Origin: a virus
DNA: 64,000 nucleotides
Virus record (IMG/VR): IMGVR_UViG_3300030101_002520
Span: 1-64,000 of that record
Direction: 5' to 3' (one strand)
Shown here: positions 48,101-57,082 of the stretch, piece by piece
Numbering within the stretch: position 1 is the stretch's first letter
Layout of the letters: each line of letters begins with the position of its first letter
The notes under the pieces: generated by a model
The model's input: only the letters and a program-made list of their open reading frames with translations
Databases searched by the model: none
Told to the model about the DNA's origin: nothing
Position numbers and translations under genes: made by a program

Positions 48101-51100
48101 TTAAAAGAGATAGCTAATAAAATTGTTAAGGATGGTAAAGAAAGTTTAACGGAAAGAGAGAAATTAGCATTACAGAACACACCTAATAGTAGAAGGGTTA
48201 GTGAGTTTATGCTTGAGATTACTAGCAGGCAAGCTAGTTATAAAGCTCAAGAAGAAGCTGAGAACTCAGAAGAACAAAAAGAAGTTGACAGTGAATTAAA
48301 ATTACAAGACCAGTTAAGGGTTTTAAAGAAAGAAAAGTATGATAAATATTATCAAGAGAGATCTGTTGAAACTATAGATGGTCAACGTAATAGTAAGTAT
48401 ATAAAGAAAGAAGGAGAAAGAAGAAGGGCAGCTTTATCAGATGTAAGTCTAGATCCTGAGATACAAGATTTAACAAATAGAATAAATTCTGCACTTAAAG
48501 TAATTGATACAGAGTTTGATGGTAGAGACATAGAAGACATAAATAAATTTGTTACTTGGTTAAAAGCTAATCTACCTGAAGATATAGTAACTATAAAAGA
48601 TATAAATGATCTTTCTGAAAGATTAAAAAACAATGGTACTACTGTAGGAGCTTTTATTATGAGATTAAAAACACTACGTGGTAAGTCTAAAACTGTTGGG
48701 GAGATCTATACATCTAAAGAATCTCCATTTAGATATCATGAAGCATTCCATGCTGCGTTTAGATTATTATTAACTGAAGATCAAATTATAGACTTTTTAA
48801 ATGTAGCAAAGAAAGCTAAAAAAGCAGAACTTAAAAAAGAAGGTAAGAGTTTAGATCAAGCTTTAAAAGAACTTGCATTGCTAAGTCCTACATATTCTGC
48901 TATGAATAAAAAGGAATTAGAAGATACCTTATATGAAGAGTATTTAGCTGATGAGTTTGAAAAGTTTAAACAAAGCCCAACTAGTACAAAGATAGCTCCT
49001 AAAGTAAAAAGTTTCTTTACTAAGTTATTAGAAATGATAACAAAGATTTTTGAAAATGCATTTAAAGTATTTTCAGGATCTGCTTTAGTTGAGCAATCTA
49101 CAGATACTCAACTAAATAAATTATTCCAAGATATTGATTCTGGTAAATTTAAATCTTCTAAAACACAAGAGAACAGGTTTACAGATGCAGTTGCAGAAAC
49201 TAGTGGTGGTGTTTCTAACCCAGTATATGCTATAGTAGCAAAACAAACTGCAATTATACCAGTCACTGTAAGAAGAGCTGGAGAACTTATTACATTAAAT
49301 AGAAAAGTTGTAATACCATTTCCTGCAGAGCAAGTAGATAGTCTTGTAAAAAGAATTGCTGCAACATATACTCAACTTAAAAGTAGATTTGTACCTGCTA
49401 GAGAGACTCCAGCTTTTAGTAAATCTAAAGGTATAAGACAAGCTACTGATATGATTATTCAAATGTATGATCCAGGTAATTCACAATATGATCAGATTAG
49501 CAGTGATATAGAAAAGTTATTTGAATTAGAAGATATATATAATGCTTTAAATAATCCTGATAATAAAAAAGCATTGGCTAATGGTGTAAGAGATTATATT
49601 AATATTGTTGAAGAAGTAGACAATGTTTTAGAAGATAATATGGACGTGGCTAAAAACGAAGAGAGAGATGCTCCATATCAAATTGATGATAAGAGGAATC
49701 AGATGGCTGGTTTTTCTAATCTAAATGAAATGATAAGAATGTTTATTCTTACTACTACAGTTGATGTTCAAGATGATAGATTTGGAAATACTTTTGTAAA
49801 TCCTGATGCAGCTGAAGCAGATAGAATACCATTACAGGAGAGTGTTAACTATATTGAGGTGTTTAATGGATTGTTAAAAGCACTTTCTGGTACTGCTAAT
49901 CCTGCTACATCTCTAAGAAAGATGTCTATATTTGCTGAATCAAATAGAGAGACACAGGCTGTAGTTAACAGATTCTTTATGGAATTTTTTGGAAACAATG
50001 GACCTAAATTAATAAAAGACTTTGTAGAAGGTAGGTCTGAAATACCTACACCACAAGGCGCAAAAGGTGCAGAGTTTTTTCAAAAAACAATGAATGCTTT
50101 TCATCAGTTTAGAGTTGACTATATTGTAGGTCTTAAAGATAAGAAAACTGGTAATACAAGTTTAATTGCTGCAAACAAGAATGATGATACACATTGGCAG
50201 TTACAAAGATGGAGCAATTCATTTGATAACAAAGATTTAAGAAAAGGTACAGTTAGTTATAATACAATAATAGATGACTTAAAGAACTTAGAAACTCTTA
50301 TGACTTCAGGAGAAGTTTTAAGTGATTTAGAAGTTAGAGCAAAAGGGGAAAGTGTTGCGGAAGCTCTTAATAGACATTTAGGTATTGATATTTCACCTAA
50401 GTTTGTAGAGTACAGTTTATTATCTAGTATGGGTTCTTCTACACCTTATCAAAATAATCTATTAAGTTTATTTGAAGAGAGACCTATAACTATAAGTGAT
50501 GAGAATCAAAACTCTGATTTAACAGAAATTATAAAATCTTTACAGAGAGGCGAACAACTATATAATGAAACTAATAAAGAAGATTCTATAGAATCTGAAA
50601 AAGAAACATCAACAAATTATTCAGAGCAAACCTCTACTAATGCTCAGGGTGTATTTTATAGATTACAGAAATGGGCTATAGCTAATGCTGCTTTTGATGA
50701 AAAGGTTGGATCTACTGTAATGTTAGATCCAAAAGGTAATTATATATATACACATCAAACTCCTACATATCATTTAGAGATAGCACAAAAACTTAATTCT
50801 CAAAATGGTATTAATGATTTAATAAGTGAAAGACCTGACTTAGTTGCAAACACACTATTGCAAGATCCTAAGTTCTTAGCTCTTTCAGATGCACGTAAGT
50901 TAAGTATTATTAGAAGTTTAGGTACAAAAACAACAACCTTTACTGTTACAAATGATGGTCAAAAAATAGAGAATAAATCTTTAGATACTAATGATGATGC
51001 AAAAACATATGGTGACTATACTCCAGCTGAATTTTTAGCTGATAGGATAAATCTATATCTTCTTAATTTTAATGATCTAAATGGTAAGGTTGCACAAGAA

Positions 51101-54100
51101 AGTTTTTTTGAAGAAGATAAAGAATCACCTACAGTATTTACATACTCTCCTGTTTTACTTAGGGTAATGAGTGATTCTAATATGGGTGATATGCAAAACA
51201 TGCCTGTAATTAAAGTTCAAAGTAAAAAGAATACATTTGCTAAAGAGTATTTACAACAATGGGCAAATCTAATAAAGGATGATTATACAATTATACAAAC
51301 TAATAGTAAAGAACTAAGAGATGTTACATTATTTCCTGTAAGGAATGTACATAAAGGGTATAATGATATAGAAGCTTCTGATATTGATTTTACAAATGGT
51401 AATTTAAATCCTAATCTTGCAGATCCTAATAAAGCTAGAGGTTTTAAAATGGGTTTAGGTACGGCAGATGTATTAACAATAAGAAAGGTTGGAGAGCAAA
51501 AAGAGTTTGATGAAAGTTTAAAGTTGCATTTAGAAAAAGTAGCAAGAAGTTTTAAACCTGATGGCAGTCAGTATACTATAGAAGAGGCATATAAATCTTT
51601 TGTTAGTACTAAAACTGATGATTCAAGTGAAAGCGCACCAAAAAGAAATGCAGGAAGATTTATACTAGATGCTTTAGAAGCACAGTATAAAAGGTTTGAA
51701 AGTGAGCTAGAGGATTTAGGAGCTGATACTTTAGTTGATAATAGAATAAAAAAAGGTTTAGCAAAAACAGGAAATACAGAATTTAAAAATAATGCAAGAT
51801 TATCTCAAGCATTATTATTTTTAGGTACAGATGAAAGATCAAATCTAAGACAAATATATTTTAATAACTGGTTGCAAACTACACGTATTAATGATGTATA
51901 TCTACCTAATCAAAGCATGTCACTAAAAGATGCAGTAGATGCTATTAAGAGAGCTAAGATGCAAAATGCTGGTGGAGCAAATACAGAATCATATATATCT
52001 GCGCCTGAATTAGGTATAAATAAACCACTTCAAGAATTACATGTACTTATTGGTACTGATCCTTTAGTTAAGAAAAAGTATGATGTAGATGGTGAAGATC
52101 AAAAACCTGGAGAGCAAACAGATGGTCAAGGTTACATGACTACTAAAACTTTTAGAGCAACATGGTTTGGTTTAGGTAAGCTTACTGAGAATCAGGCAGA
52201 TATGTTAAATAAAATAGAAAATAATCAACCAATTACAGAAGAAGAATTTTTTGGTGCTGTAGAAGAAACAGAAGCAGGTTTAAGTAGTTTAGGTTATAAG
52301 GATTATAAATCTCAAATAAACTCTAAGAAGTATGTTTATGGAGACGGTAGTTTGTACTTTAAACTATCTTATACAGTTTTAACACCTGCTTTGGATAGTT
52401 ATGCTGATGGTACACCATTAGAAAGTAGGAGAAGGTTGTATAATTTAAGAACTACTTTGGAAGCCAAAGAAAAAAGGGATGATGTGTTTATGATGTATAT
52501 ACCAGAGTCTGCTTCTAAAATGCGTAAGACAGATATACTTGATAGAGAGACAAGTGAATTATTATTTGATCAAGGTCTTACTATTGGTGAAAGACTTGAA
52601 GGTTCACAAGTTATAACAGATATGGGTAAAAAGCTTGAAGATGCTATAGAAATTGTTCCTGCTAAATATATGAGACTACAACAAATAACTCCATCAAATA
52701 AAATGGAAGTTGTTGATCCTAGACAAATACAAAATCTTATTCTTAATGAGCAGAATGATGATCAAGATATTACTTATATGGGTGAATCCTTGAAAGTAAA
52801 AGATCTTAAAAAAATGTATCAATGGTCTATATCTAATAGAAAACAAATTAACTACTTTAATAGACATAGTTTAGTTTTTGATTTACAACATGGATTACAA
52901 TACTTACAAGAAGCTATTGATGAGAATAAAGTAACACCAGATCTAGATGCATTTGTTGATTATGCACAAAACTCCTTACAAGCATCACAAGCATCTACAT
53001 TATTATTAGAATACTTTTCTAAAGCTAAGAATGGAGAGTCTAGGTATGAATTAAATAATCCGGTTACAATACAAAAGTTTACGGAACTTATTATGAGTTT
53101 CTTTAGTAAGGGTGTAATTGCAGATAGGCAACCTGGTAAGGCTGTTGTGCTTGTATCTGATTATGGAATGGATGTGTATAAAAGGGTTGATGCAGTTGAT
53201 AATAATGGTACTCCTATAGCATGGACAGTGATAACAACAGAGGGTTGGAAACAATCATCTGCTCAACAAAGAGGTGCGTTAGTAGTAGATCCTACAGTAA
53301 ATCCAAATGGAGATGTAATAGGTTTATCTGAAGATCAAGTTTATGTTGATAGGCTAAGACATGATGTAGTTGAATATAAAAGAGATACTAATGGAAAGCT
53401 TATTAGAGAGGATGGGGAGTTAGTTTCTACTGGAGAAGTGTATACAGAGTTTATGTTACCTCCACACTTTAGAGAAGAGATGCAACTAAATCCTGGTGAT
53501 CCTATACCAGATGTAATAGCTAAACAGTTTGCAGTGCGTATACCATCTCAAGATAAACACTCTGCTATTAATTTAAAATTAGTTGATCACCTTCCTGTAT
53601 TCTATGGGTCATCCGGTGTATTTGCAAGAGAGTTATTAGAGATAACAGGATCTGACTTTGATATTGATAAATTTTATGTACATCATAAAGAGTTTTATGA
53701 AAATGAAAATGGTGAACTTGTAGAATATGGTAAAGGCAGAACTGCAGAAGAAAGGTATCAAGAATATCTAATGGCATCAGAGAAGGATATGTCAAAATCA
53801 GGAACAAATATTTTCTATGCATACAAGAAGTGGAGAGAAAGAAAAAGAACAGCTGATAAAGAAAAATACACAGATGTACAAGAAAAAATAAATAAAGAGT
53901 TTAATGAGTTTATACTTACTAGTGAAACAGGATTATTACTTAGTGGTCAAGATCCTAAAACATTAAAAGAAGCTTTTGCAAAAGAAAGAGGATATGATTA
54001 TGATTCAAAAGCTGATGAGTTTTATTTATCTCCTAACGAAGAAATTGGTGTTGAAGAACCAAATAAACAAGCAGCACTATTAGGATCTTTAAAGATTTTA

Positions 54101-57082
54101 AATCTACCGGTTACTATAGAGCAGTATGAACAGTTTAGAGAAGAGAATAAGTTTGTAACAGAAAGTGGTGCTACACTATTTAGAGAACCTTATGCACAAG
54201 CATATAGTAATAATATATTAGATTTTAAAATGTTATTGTTGGGTAATGACTCTATGTCAAAAGCTCAAGGTGGACGTTTACATGCTATAAAGAATGAGCC
54301 TGCTGTAGATAAACCTTTTGTAAATATATGGAATAGTTGGAAAGATAAACTACCAAACTACTATGAAAACAATAGAGTAGACTTAAACTTTAGTGTAAAT
54401 AATATTAATGGTCAAACTAAATATTATAAAGATAGTAAAGAAGGTGCAAGAAATATTGGAGCTGTAGTTCAACCTAATACATACTTAGGATGGCATAAAA
54501 TATTTAAAACAAAACTAAGAGATGGTCAACCAAATGAGAGTGGTATATATATAGGTCCTCCAACACTTAATGGACATACTTATAAAGACTATAATATAAA
54601 CTACTTTATTGATCCTAGTAATGGAAAACAGCTAAAGGATGGTGAAAGAATTCAATATGCTATGTCTGCATTAGTTTCTATTATGGTTGATAATGGAAAA
54701 AATCCATATGCAGCAAAGTTAGGTTTGAATAAACAACTTGTTGTAATGGTTGCAAATGCAATTGCATTAGGTATTAATCTTGAGACAGCATTATTACTTG
54801 TTAATCAACCTATTGTTCAGGATGCATTTAAACAATCTAATATAACAGGTACTAATGCAATCTCAACTCTTCGGTCAGCTTACAATGGATTTATAAAAGG
54901 TGAAAAACCATTAAATACTGTATCTATGGGTACAGAGGTTACAGATGAATTTTTGGAAGATTTAATACGTAAGGCTAAAAGACCTTTAGATAAAGGAACA
55001 AAAAGAAGTGTAGAGAAAGAAATGGCAGGTCTTAGAGAGTTTTTAAATCTTAGTTATATTACTCAAGCAAATAATAACCTAGGAGCTATAGCTGCATTAG
55101 CAGAAAGTATGGGTAGAGATCTAGATGCTGTTGCTAATACTAATAAAAATTTAAATGATTTAGGTTTGTTTTTAGACAAAGAAGATTATTTAGATGCTAG
55201 AGTAATGGGTAATCCAATACCTTTTGAGTATAATTTTGTTAAAGGAATAACAAATATAAATAGTATACCTGGTGTTAACACTAACCTATTTAAACACTTT
55301 ACAGATCTTAGTGTACCGTATTTATTAACTCCAGCAACTGAAGTTTTCATTGGATTAGAAAACTTTTTGACTAGAGGTCTTAAAGGTATGACTCCTAAAA
55401 GAACAGCTGATGCTACATCTAAAATTAGAAAAGATTTATTAAGTTATTTGACAATAAAATCTTATATGCATAATCTTAATCTATTAGGTGAGTCTGGTCA
55501 AGAATCATTAGCTTCATTGAATAACGCATTGATATATAATGAAATGGAGGGCTCTATAAGGATTGACAAAGAAATTGAAAAAGTAAGAGACTTTTTAAAA
55601 GCCACTGATCAAAAGAATGAGTTTATTAATTTATTTATTAGAAATGATAGAACTGGAACTAAAAAGAATAAGACTGGTATTAATAGAGTAAGGACGCAAA
55701 ATCTTGTTAAACTTAGTAACAATAAAGCTAATAGAATTCAAACATCCCTTATATCATTATTAAAAGATAAAACAACTAGAGCTGCTGTAACACACTTGAT
55801 ACACTATGAAATGGTTAAGAATGGATTTCAACAAAAAGCAGGATCATTTTTACAAGTTATAGCACCTGCATTACCAGATATTCAAATGTATTTAGGAGAA
55901 GCTAAAAGAGTTAAAGATCTTTTGTCAACTAAGTTTAAAAATTTAGAAGAGGTAGATGAAGGATTTAAAAATACATTTGGTTTAACACTTGATGAAACAT
56001 TACAAGATTTAAGTCAATGGTTTAGATCATCTAAAGATTCTTATTATATTCCACGAATTGGAAAGGGTGTACAATTTAATACATCAAAAGGAGTGAGATC
56101 ACCAATGTATATAAAAGATAATAAATTTATTGTAGATTACCATCAAGGTACAACTGAGATTACAAAGTATAAATCTAAAGATCCAAATGATAAAAGAATA
56201 AAAATACCAAAACTAGAAATAGATATTGAAAAGAAGTCATATGAAATATTAACAGGAGCAGGTTTTAGACCAAGTGGGTTAGGGTTTATATTTCCACAAG
56301 TTACATCAGTTTCCCAAACTTTAGCAGATGGCACCTCAACAGTAAAATATTATTATTTAAATAGATTATTTTCTCCATATACAAAAGGTAAGACAAATAC
56401 TAATTTATATGCTGCTGAGAAAGTTTCTAATGCTTTAGTTGGTACAACAGCTGAATATATAGAGTTTGATTTATTAGGTAGTAAAGATCAGTGGAAAATG
56501 GGTTTCATGTTTAATATTGCAAAGATTAATGGTAAAACTCAGTTACAACCCACACTTAAAGAGATAGCACAAAAAGAAAGTATGAATCAAACTGATGGAG
56601 CACCAATTCCTCCAAGTGATTATGCAGATCAGTCTTATACTATTCCAGCTAATGTTGAACCTAGGAATACTGTAAATGATACCAACATTAATAGTATAGA
56701 AGCAAACAATGATAAAATAGAATTTAAAAAAGATGATAACGTTGTTGGCTCAACTGAAAATCAAGATCCTCAAACTATTATAAATGCTAATGTTATTGTG
56801 GATAAAAAGAAGGCAGCTCCAGCATCTGCATTTAGTAAAGCTGAAGGAGTGGGTGCAAAGTTTTCTAAAGATAAGTTAGGGCCACAAACAAAAAAAGATA
56901 ATAATTATGTTGATGTAATTAGAGAGTGGTTTCAATCAACACCTGTTGGAGAACTTAATAAAGCTGCAGAAGCTAATTTGCTTACTGGTGCTAGATTAAA
57001 AGACTTTGTAACATATTATGAAAAGAATAGAAATGTTACTAACTTAGATGACTTCATGTATAGACTTAAAAACTGTAAATAA
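42143..57082 (+). CDS. Giant virion RNA polymerase-like polyprotein with HEXXH motif
   Basis: This single 4979-aa frame of 14.9 kb is exceptional even for phages. The N-terminus (residues about 130-260) has R-Y-L-S-H-P-S-F-D-D-L-G-F-H-P-Y-R-D-N-E-T, a signature I associate with the large ejected proteins of Bacteroidota phages, followed by a hydrophobic segment. A zincin-like H2199-E-A-F-H2203 motif lies near the middle. Near the C-terminal third, D3838-F-D-I-D3842 (in I-T-G-S-D-F-D-I-D-K-F) matches the DxDxD metal-binding loop of the single-chain virion RNA polymerases of crAss-like phages, which transcribe early genes after ejection. The length suggests fusion of what are separate proteins in relatives, or later cleavage. 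It is coupled by TAATG to the last late gene. Confidence 0.72.
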   Translation: MAENPNIGNNKFINQNYTPPVDINTGSVPQISSQEHQDITDALRESTIQFDRSSEIDPMSLKFIDQQSKIINEQETLNPSRFTSPYPGNATPNRNPFAYNTGQNDLSTQQGRRDYFGSILERANGISDTRPHGGAWQNPIIYGKRQVNADRYLSHPSFDDLGFHPYRDNETFYNQNSTWYDDLGRTSSAFVQMFKPAFTSGWRALGDFISGDGLSQDYIGAEAMQDAMRIASSTRGGITGFTNDLYLNSAYTFGILGSIFAEEVALGLGTVATKGMSSSIAAQRTAGNFKRLFDAADAMKTGARNIGNFSYNVMRDLGAVDKAKDFYNYAKGNMYGDEVGRFISNFFAPETTRALQTMNSTKNTAKNVSNLSKLNTTFGAFYRDIRQFNIAWAESKMEGGLREIETLEEAYLKALQENGGNPLTEEQYNLIHSKSKSAGLGTALLNFPIIYLSNKLVFDGALRGFKPLARQLDNAKSGLGRQIMRNTKDGVVNSGKKAYVNVGSGLKRMYREGVVNGLKAAGVAGLRYSTRNFAEGFQELAQELVSASVGDYYTGLFDEVLSDSMNANAAELESRVKNAEASMAQAISSGLNNEAVGFKTFMSGFLMGGLVQPFQTVMFEYVPNTYTYVTDRKKYDAYAKKKEDYINESTKTLTEMFDDPRNLFKLTNLNTLTQKQLNKFMLLSSYNNDIMAFKDSKDAAAFHHVLTMLRVGKAEDFKAHLNGILQMNDADLQNAFKDTEASPAEIRKRFTGLIDKVDTMRDRFNRFDDKYINPYNPDNFKQGSRPWAQEIIRQSAFEHAKMMFMFTNDTYERSVVRMESILSNLSVNPVIDKMAANDITALTSQKGMLAEINMLKDETSVAPARNASVELKEQYKNKQEKLKIFQEFYDTFYAKDNYKILSRTKDKVKYGKLKVSGKNKLKKVFIKLLDHLSKTTGGRIQDNDAINTAFEMIIDHEYLAGRASDYYQAARILDDPSILNDLADRSAEAMNKVWNDQRKKFKVYGKLKNWVDNQERAKIISDLAKVGIFAESEQAKNFIETGQQPTEFFSEESRLTAITAEENPNAWKTLTNILKGYQKQKEAEARAAKDKAGQDLEINKEEFDKDSDLSAGDEINSVPEVEEERGAQISSNIQPRIYTLKDYQQFIDQDPDTQAILNKKYQEYEYAWNKLGIKKLSGKEGQILTKSEWVNSKEGGGKIVKARHRLFRTYAMQSPGMKNKTTFEEYLTKNQDQQFLINVVQGYGLRVEDILVDTVINENIAVEQGLGSRDTIVDTDNDYSKNKIKIVRRRRFATEEGVASDFFMVLTLNNENTVDKYAGLPNANTNLSTTYKTEAEAIAAADWLSMNIPAASNFDFTVEGKAEDGFTSGEIVVKDGRRYSVESKEEDNSMLVKDLESGQEETIDAGKFASEGWTRSKDEKIQIADIKTSTKLFVDRALQILPFDPNADSYKTMNDPQKEKILRAQARKDFEKTLQQLTIDEINKLKFSIVKGEDFEKVITNTAPSDRDVFPASVNYDENKQIRVGAAKYRVVIYKGDEPFALLASPYTATMVDSKGEKIDPLTITQKQAETLFIGAIADPSAYKKIRANYAAAYEIEKIFEDALKNSKGDQAFMSFKDLQKNNIDMQFTPGLILYKSEEVVNGKQINNESSIEELANNGFTVAEGVGTDGNPLFLIEDNQIIDRKEGVREEASIITNISVKDSNTLDKLRADINASMRRQGFDTKTKLGRYVGYVYSPGLGEYTAFELKAKPKSLEQVNTLFTEYLNRMEDTVKNNLDKGNVKDELYNRAFNTEKEQDNFIVGKGNQQFSISVTSRGDLKFRYYNSGVRGVGINIFLKVKDVKNLLQSEAGVTSLLKNIQKKVNNKIKADKKLNDLQNLLINLNAENFKDSLPKDINSNSNKYTIINTKMDAVIGPNVRSKIYGNIVFNDTSAINSAIQTALDIQREAPVKTSTVTEKPLSNVSLEDTDYFKKQSKEKFANIDESILKEIANKIVKDGKESLTEREKLALQNTPNSRRVSEFMLEITSRQASYKAQEEAENSEEQKEVDSELKLQDQLRVLKKEKYDKYYQERSVETIDGQRNSKYIKKEGERRRAALSDVSLDPEIQDLTNRINSALKVIDTEFDGRDIEDINKFVTWLKANLPEDIVTIKDINDLSERLKNNGTTVGAFIMRLKTLRGKSKTVGEIYTSKESPFRYHEAFHAAFRLLLTEDQIIDFLNVAKKAKKAELKKEGKSLDQALKELALLSPTYSAMNKKELEDTLYEEYLADEFEKFKQSPTSTKIAPKVKSFFTKLLEMITKIFENAFKVFSGSALVEQSTDTQLNKLFQDIDSGKFKSSKTQENRFTDAVAETSGGVSNPVYAIVAKQTAIIPVTVRRAGELITLNRKVVIPFPAEQVDSLVKRIAATYTQLKSRFVPARETPAFSKSKGIRQATDMIIQMYDPGNSQYDQISSDIEKLFELEDIYNALNNPDNKKALANGVRDYINIVEEVDNVLEDNMDVAKNEERDAPYQIDDKRNQMAGFSNLNEMIRMFILTTTVDVQDDRFGNTFVNPDAAEADRIPLQESVNYIEVFNGLLKALSGTANPATSLRKMSIFAESNRETQAVVNRFFMEFFGNNGPKLIKDFVEGRSEIPTPQGAKGAEFFQKTMNAFHQFRVDYIVGLKDKKTGNTSLIAANKNDDTHWQLQRWSNSFDNKDLRKGTVSYNTIIDDLKNLETLMTSGEVLSDLEVRAKGESVAEALNRHLGIDISPKFVEYSLLSSMGSSTPYQNNLLSLFEERPITISDENQNSDLTEIIKSLQRGEQLYNETNKEDSIESEKETSTNYSEQTSTNAQGVFYRLQKWAIANAAFDEKVGSTVMLDPKGNYIYTHQTPTYHLEIAQKLNSQNGINDLISERPDLVANTLLQDPKFLALSDARKLSIIRSLGTKTTTFTVTNDGQKIENKSLDTNDDAKTYGDYTPAEFLADRINLYLLNFNDLNGKVAQESFFEEDKESPTVFTYSPVLLRVMSDSNMGDMQNMPVIKVQSKKNTFAKEYLQQWANLIKDDYTIIQTNSKELRDVTLFPVRNVHKGYNDIEASDIDFTNGNLNPNLADPNKARGFKMGLGTADVLTIRKVGEQKEFDESLKLHLEKVARSFKPDGSQYTIEEAYKSFVSTKTDDSSESAPKRNAGRFILDALEAQYKRFESELEDLGADTLVDNRIKKGLAKTGNTEFKNNARLSQALLFLGTDERSNLRQIYFNNWLQTTRINDVYLPNQSMSLKDAVDAIKRAKMQNAGGANTESYISAPELGINKPLQELHVLIGTDPLVKKKYDVDGEDQKPGEQTDGQGYMTTKTFRATWFGLGKLTENQADMLNKIENNQPITEEEFFGAVEETEAGLSSLGYKDYKSQINSKKYVYGDGSLYFKLSYTVLTPALDSYADGTPLESRRRLYNLRTTLEAKEKRDDVFMMYIPESASKMRKTDILDRETSELLFDQGLTIGERLEGSQVITDMGKKLEDAIEIVPAKYMRLQQITPSNKMEVVDPRQIQNLILNEQNDDQDITYMGESLKVKDLKKMYQWSISNRKQINYFNRHSLVFDLQHGLQYLQEAIDENKVTPDLDAFVDYAQNSLQASQASTLLLEYFSKAKNGESRYELNNPVTIQKFTELIMSFFSKGVIADRQPGKAVVLVSDYGMDVYKRVDAVDNNGTPIAWTVITTEGWKQSSAQQRGALVVDPTVNPNGDVIGLSEDQVYVDRLRHDVVEYKRDTNGKLIREDGELVSTGEVYTEFMLPPHFREEMQLNPGDPIPDVIAKQFAVRIPSQDKHSAINLKLVDHLPVFYGSSGVFARELLEITGSDFDIDKFYVHHKEFYENENGELVEYGKGRTAEERYQEYLMASEKDMSKSGTNIFYAYKKWRERKRTADKEKYTDVQEKINKEFNEFILTSETGLLLSGQDPKTLKEAFAKERGYDYDSKADEFYLSPNEEIGVEEPNKQAALLGSLKILNLPVTIEQYEQFREENKFVTESGATLFREPYAQAYSNNILDFKMLLLGNDSMSKAQGGRLHAIKNEPAVDKPFVNIWNSWKDKLPNYYENNRVDLNFSVNNINGQTKYYKDSKEGARNIGAVVQPNTYLGWHKIFKTKLRDGQPNESGIYIGPPTLNGHTYKDYNINYFIDPSNGKQLKDGERIQYAMSALVSIMVDNGKNPYAAKLGLNKQLVVMVANAIALGINLETALLLVNQPIVQDAFKQSNITGTNAISTLRSAYNGFIKGEKPLNTVSMGTEVTDEFLEDLIRKAKRPLDKGTKRSVEKEMAGLREFLNLSYITQANNNLGAIAALAESMGRDLDAVANTNKNLNDLGLFLDKEDYLDARVMGNPIPFEYNFVKGITNINSIPGVNTNLFKHFTDLSVPYLLTPATEVFIGLENFLTRGLKGMTPKRTADATSKIRKDLLSYLTIKSYMHNLNLLGESGQESLASLNNALIYNEMEGSIRIDKEIEKVRDFLKATDQKNEFINLFIRNDRTGTKKNKTGINRVRTQNLVKLSNNKANRIQTSLISLLKDKTTRAAVTHLIHYEMVKNGFQQKAGSFLQVIAPALPDIQMYLGEAKRVKDLLSTKFKNLEEVDEGFKNTFGLTLDETLQDLSQWFRSSKDSYYIPRIGKGVQFNTSKGVRSPMYIKDNKFIVDYHQGTTEITKYKSKDPNDKRIKIPKLEIDIEKKSYEILTGAGFRPSGLGFIFPQVTSVSQTLADGTSTVKYYYLNRLFSPYTKGKTNTNLYAAEKVSNALVGTTAEYIEFDLLGSKDQWKMGFMFNIAKINGKTQLQPTLKEIAQKESMNQTDGAPIPPSDYADQSYTIPANVEPRNTVNDTNINSIEANNDKIEFKKDDNVVGSTENQDPQTIINANVIVDKKKAAPASAFSKAEGVGAKFSKDKLGPQTKKDNNYVDVIREWFQSTPVGELNKAAEANLLTGARLKDFVTYYEKNRNVTNLDDFMYRLKNCK

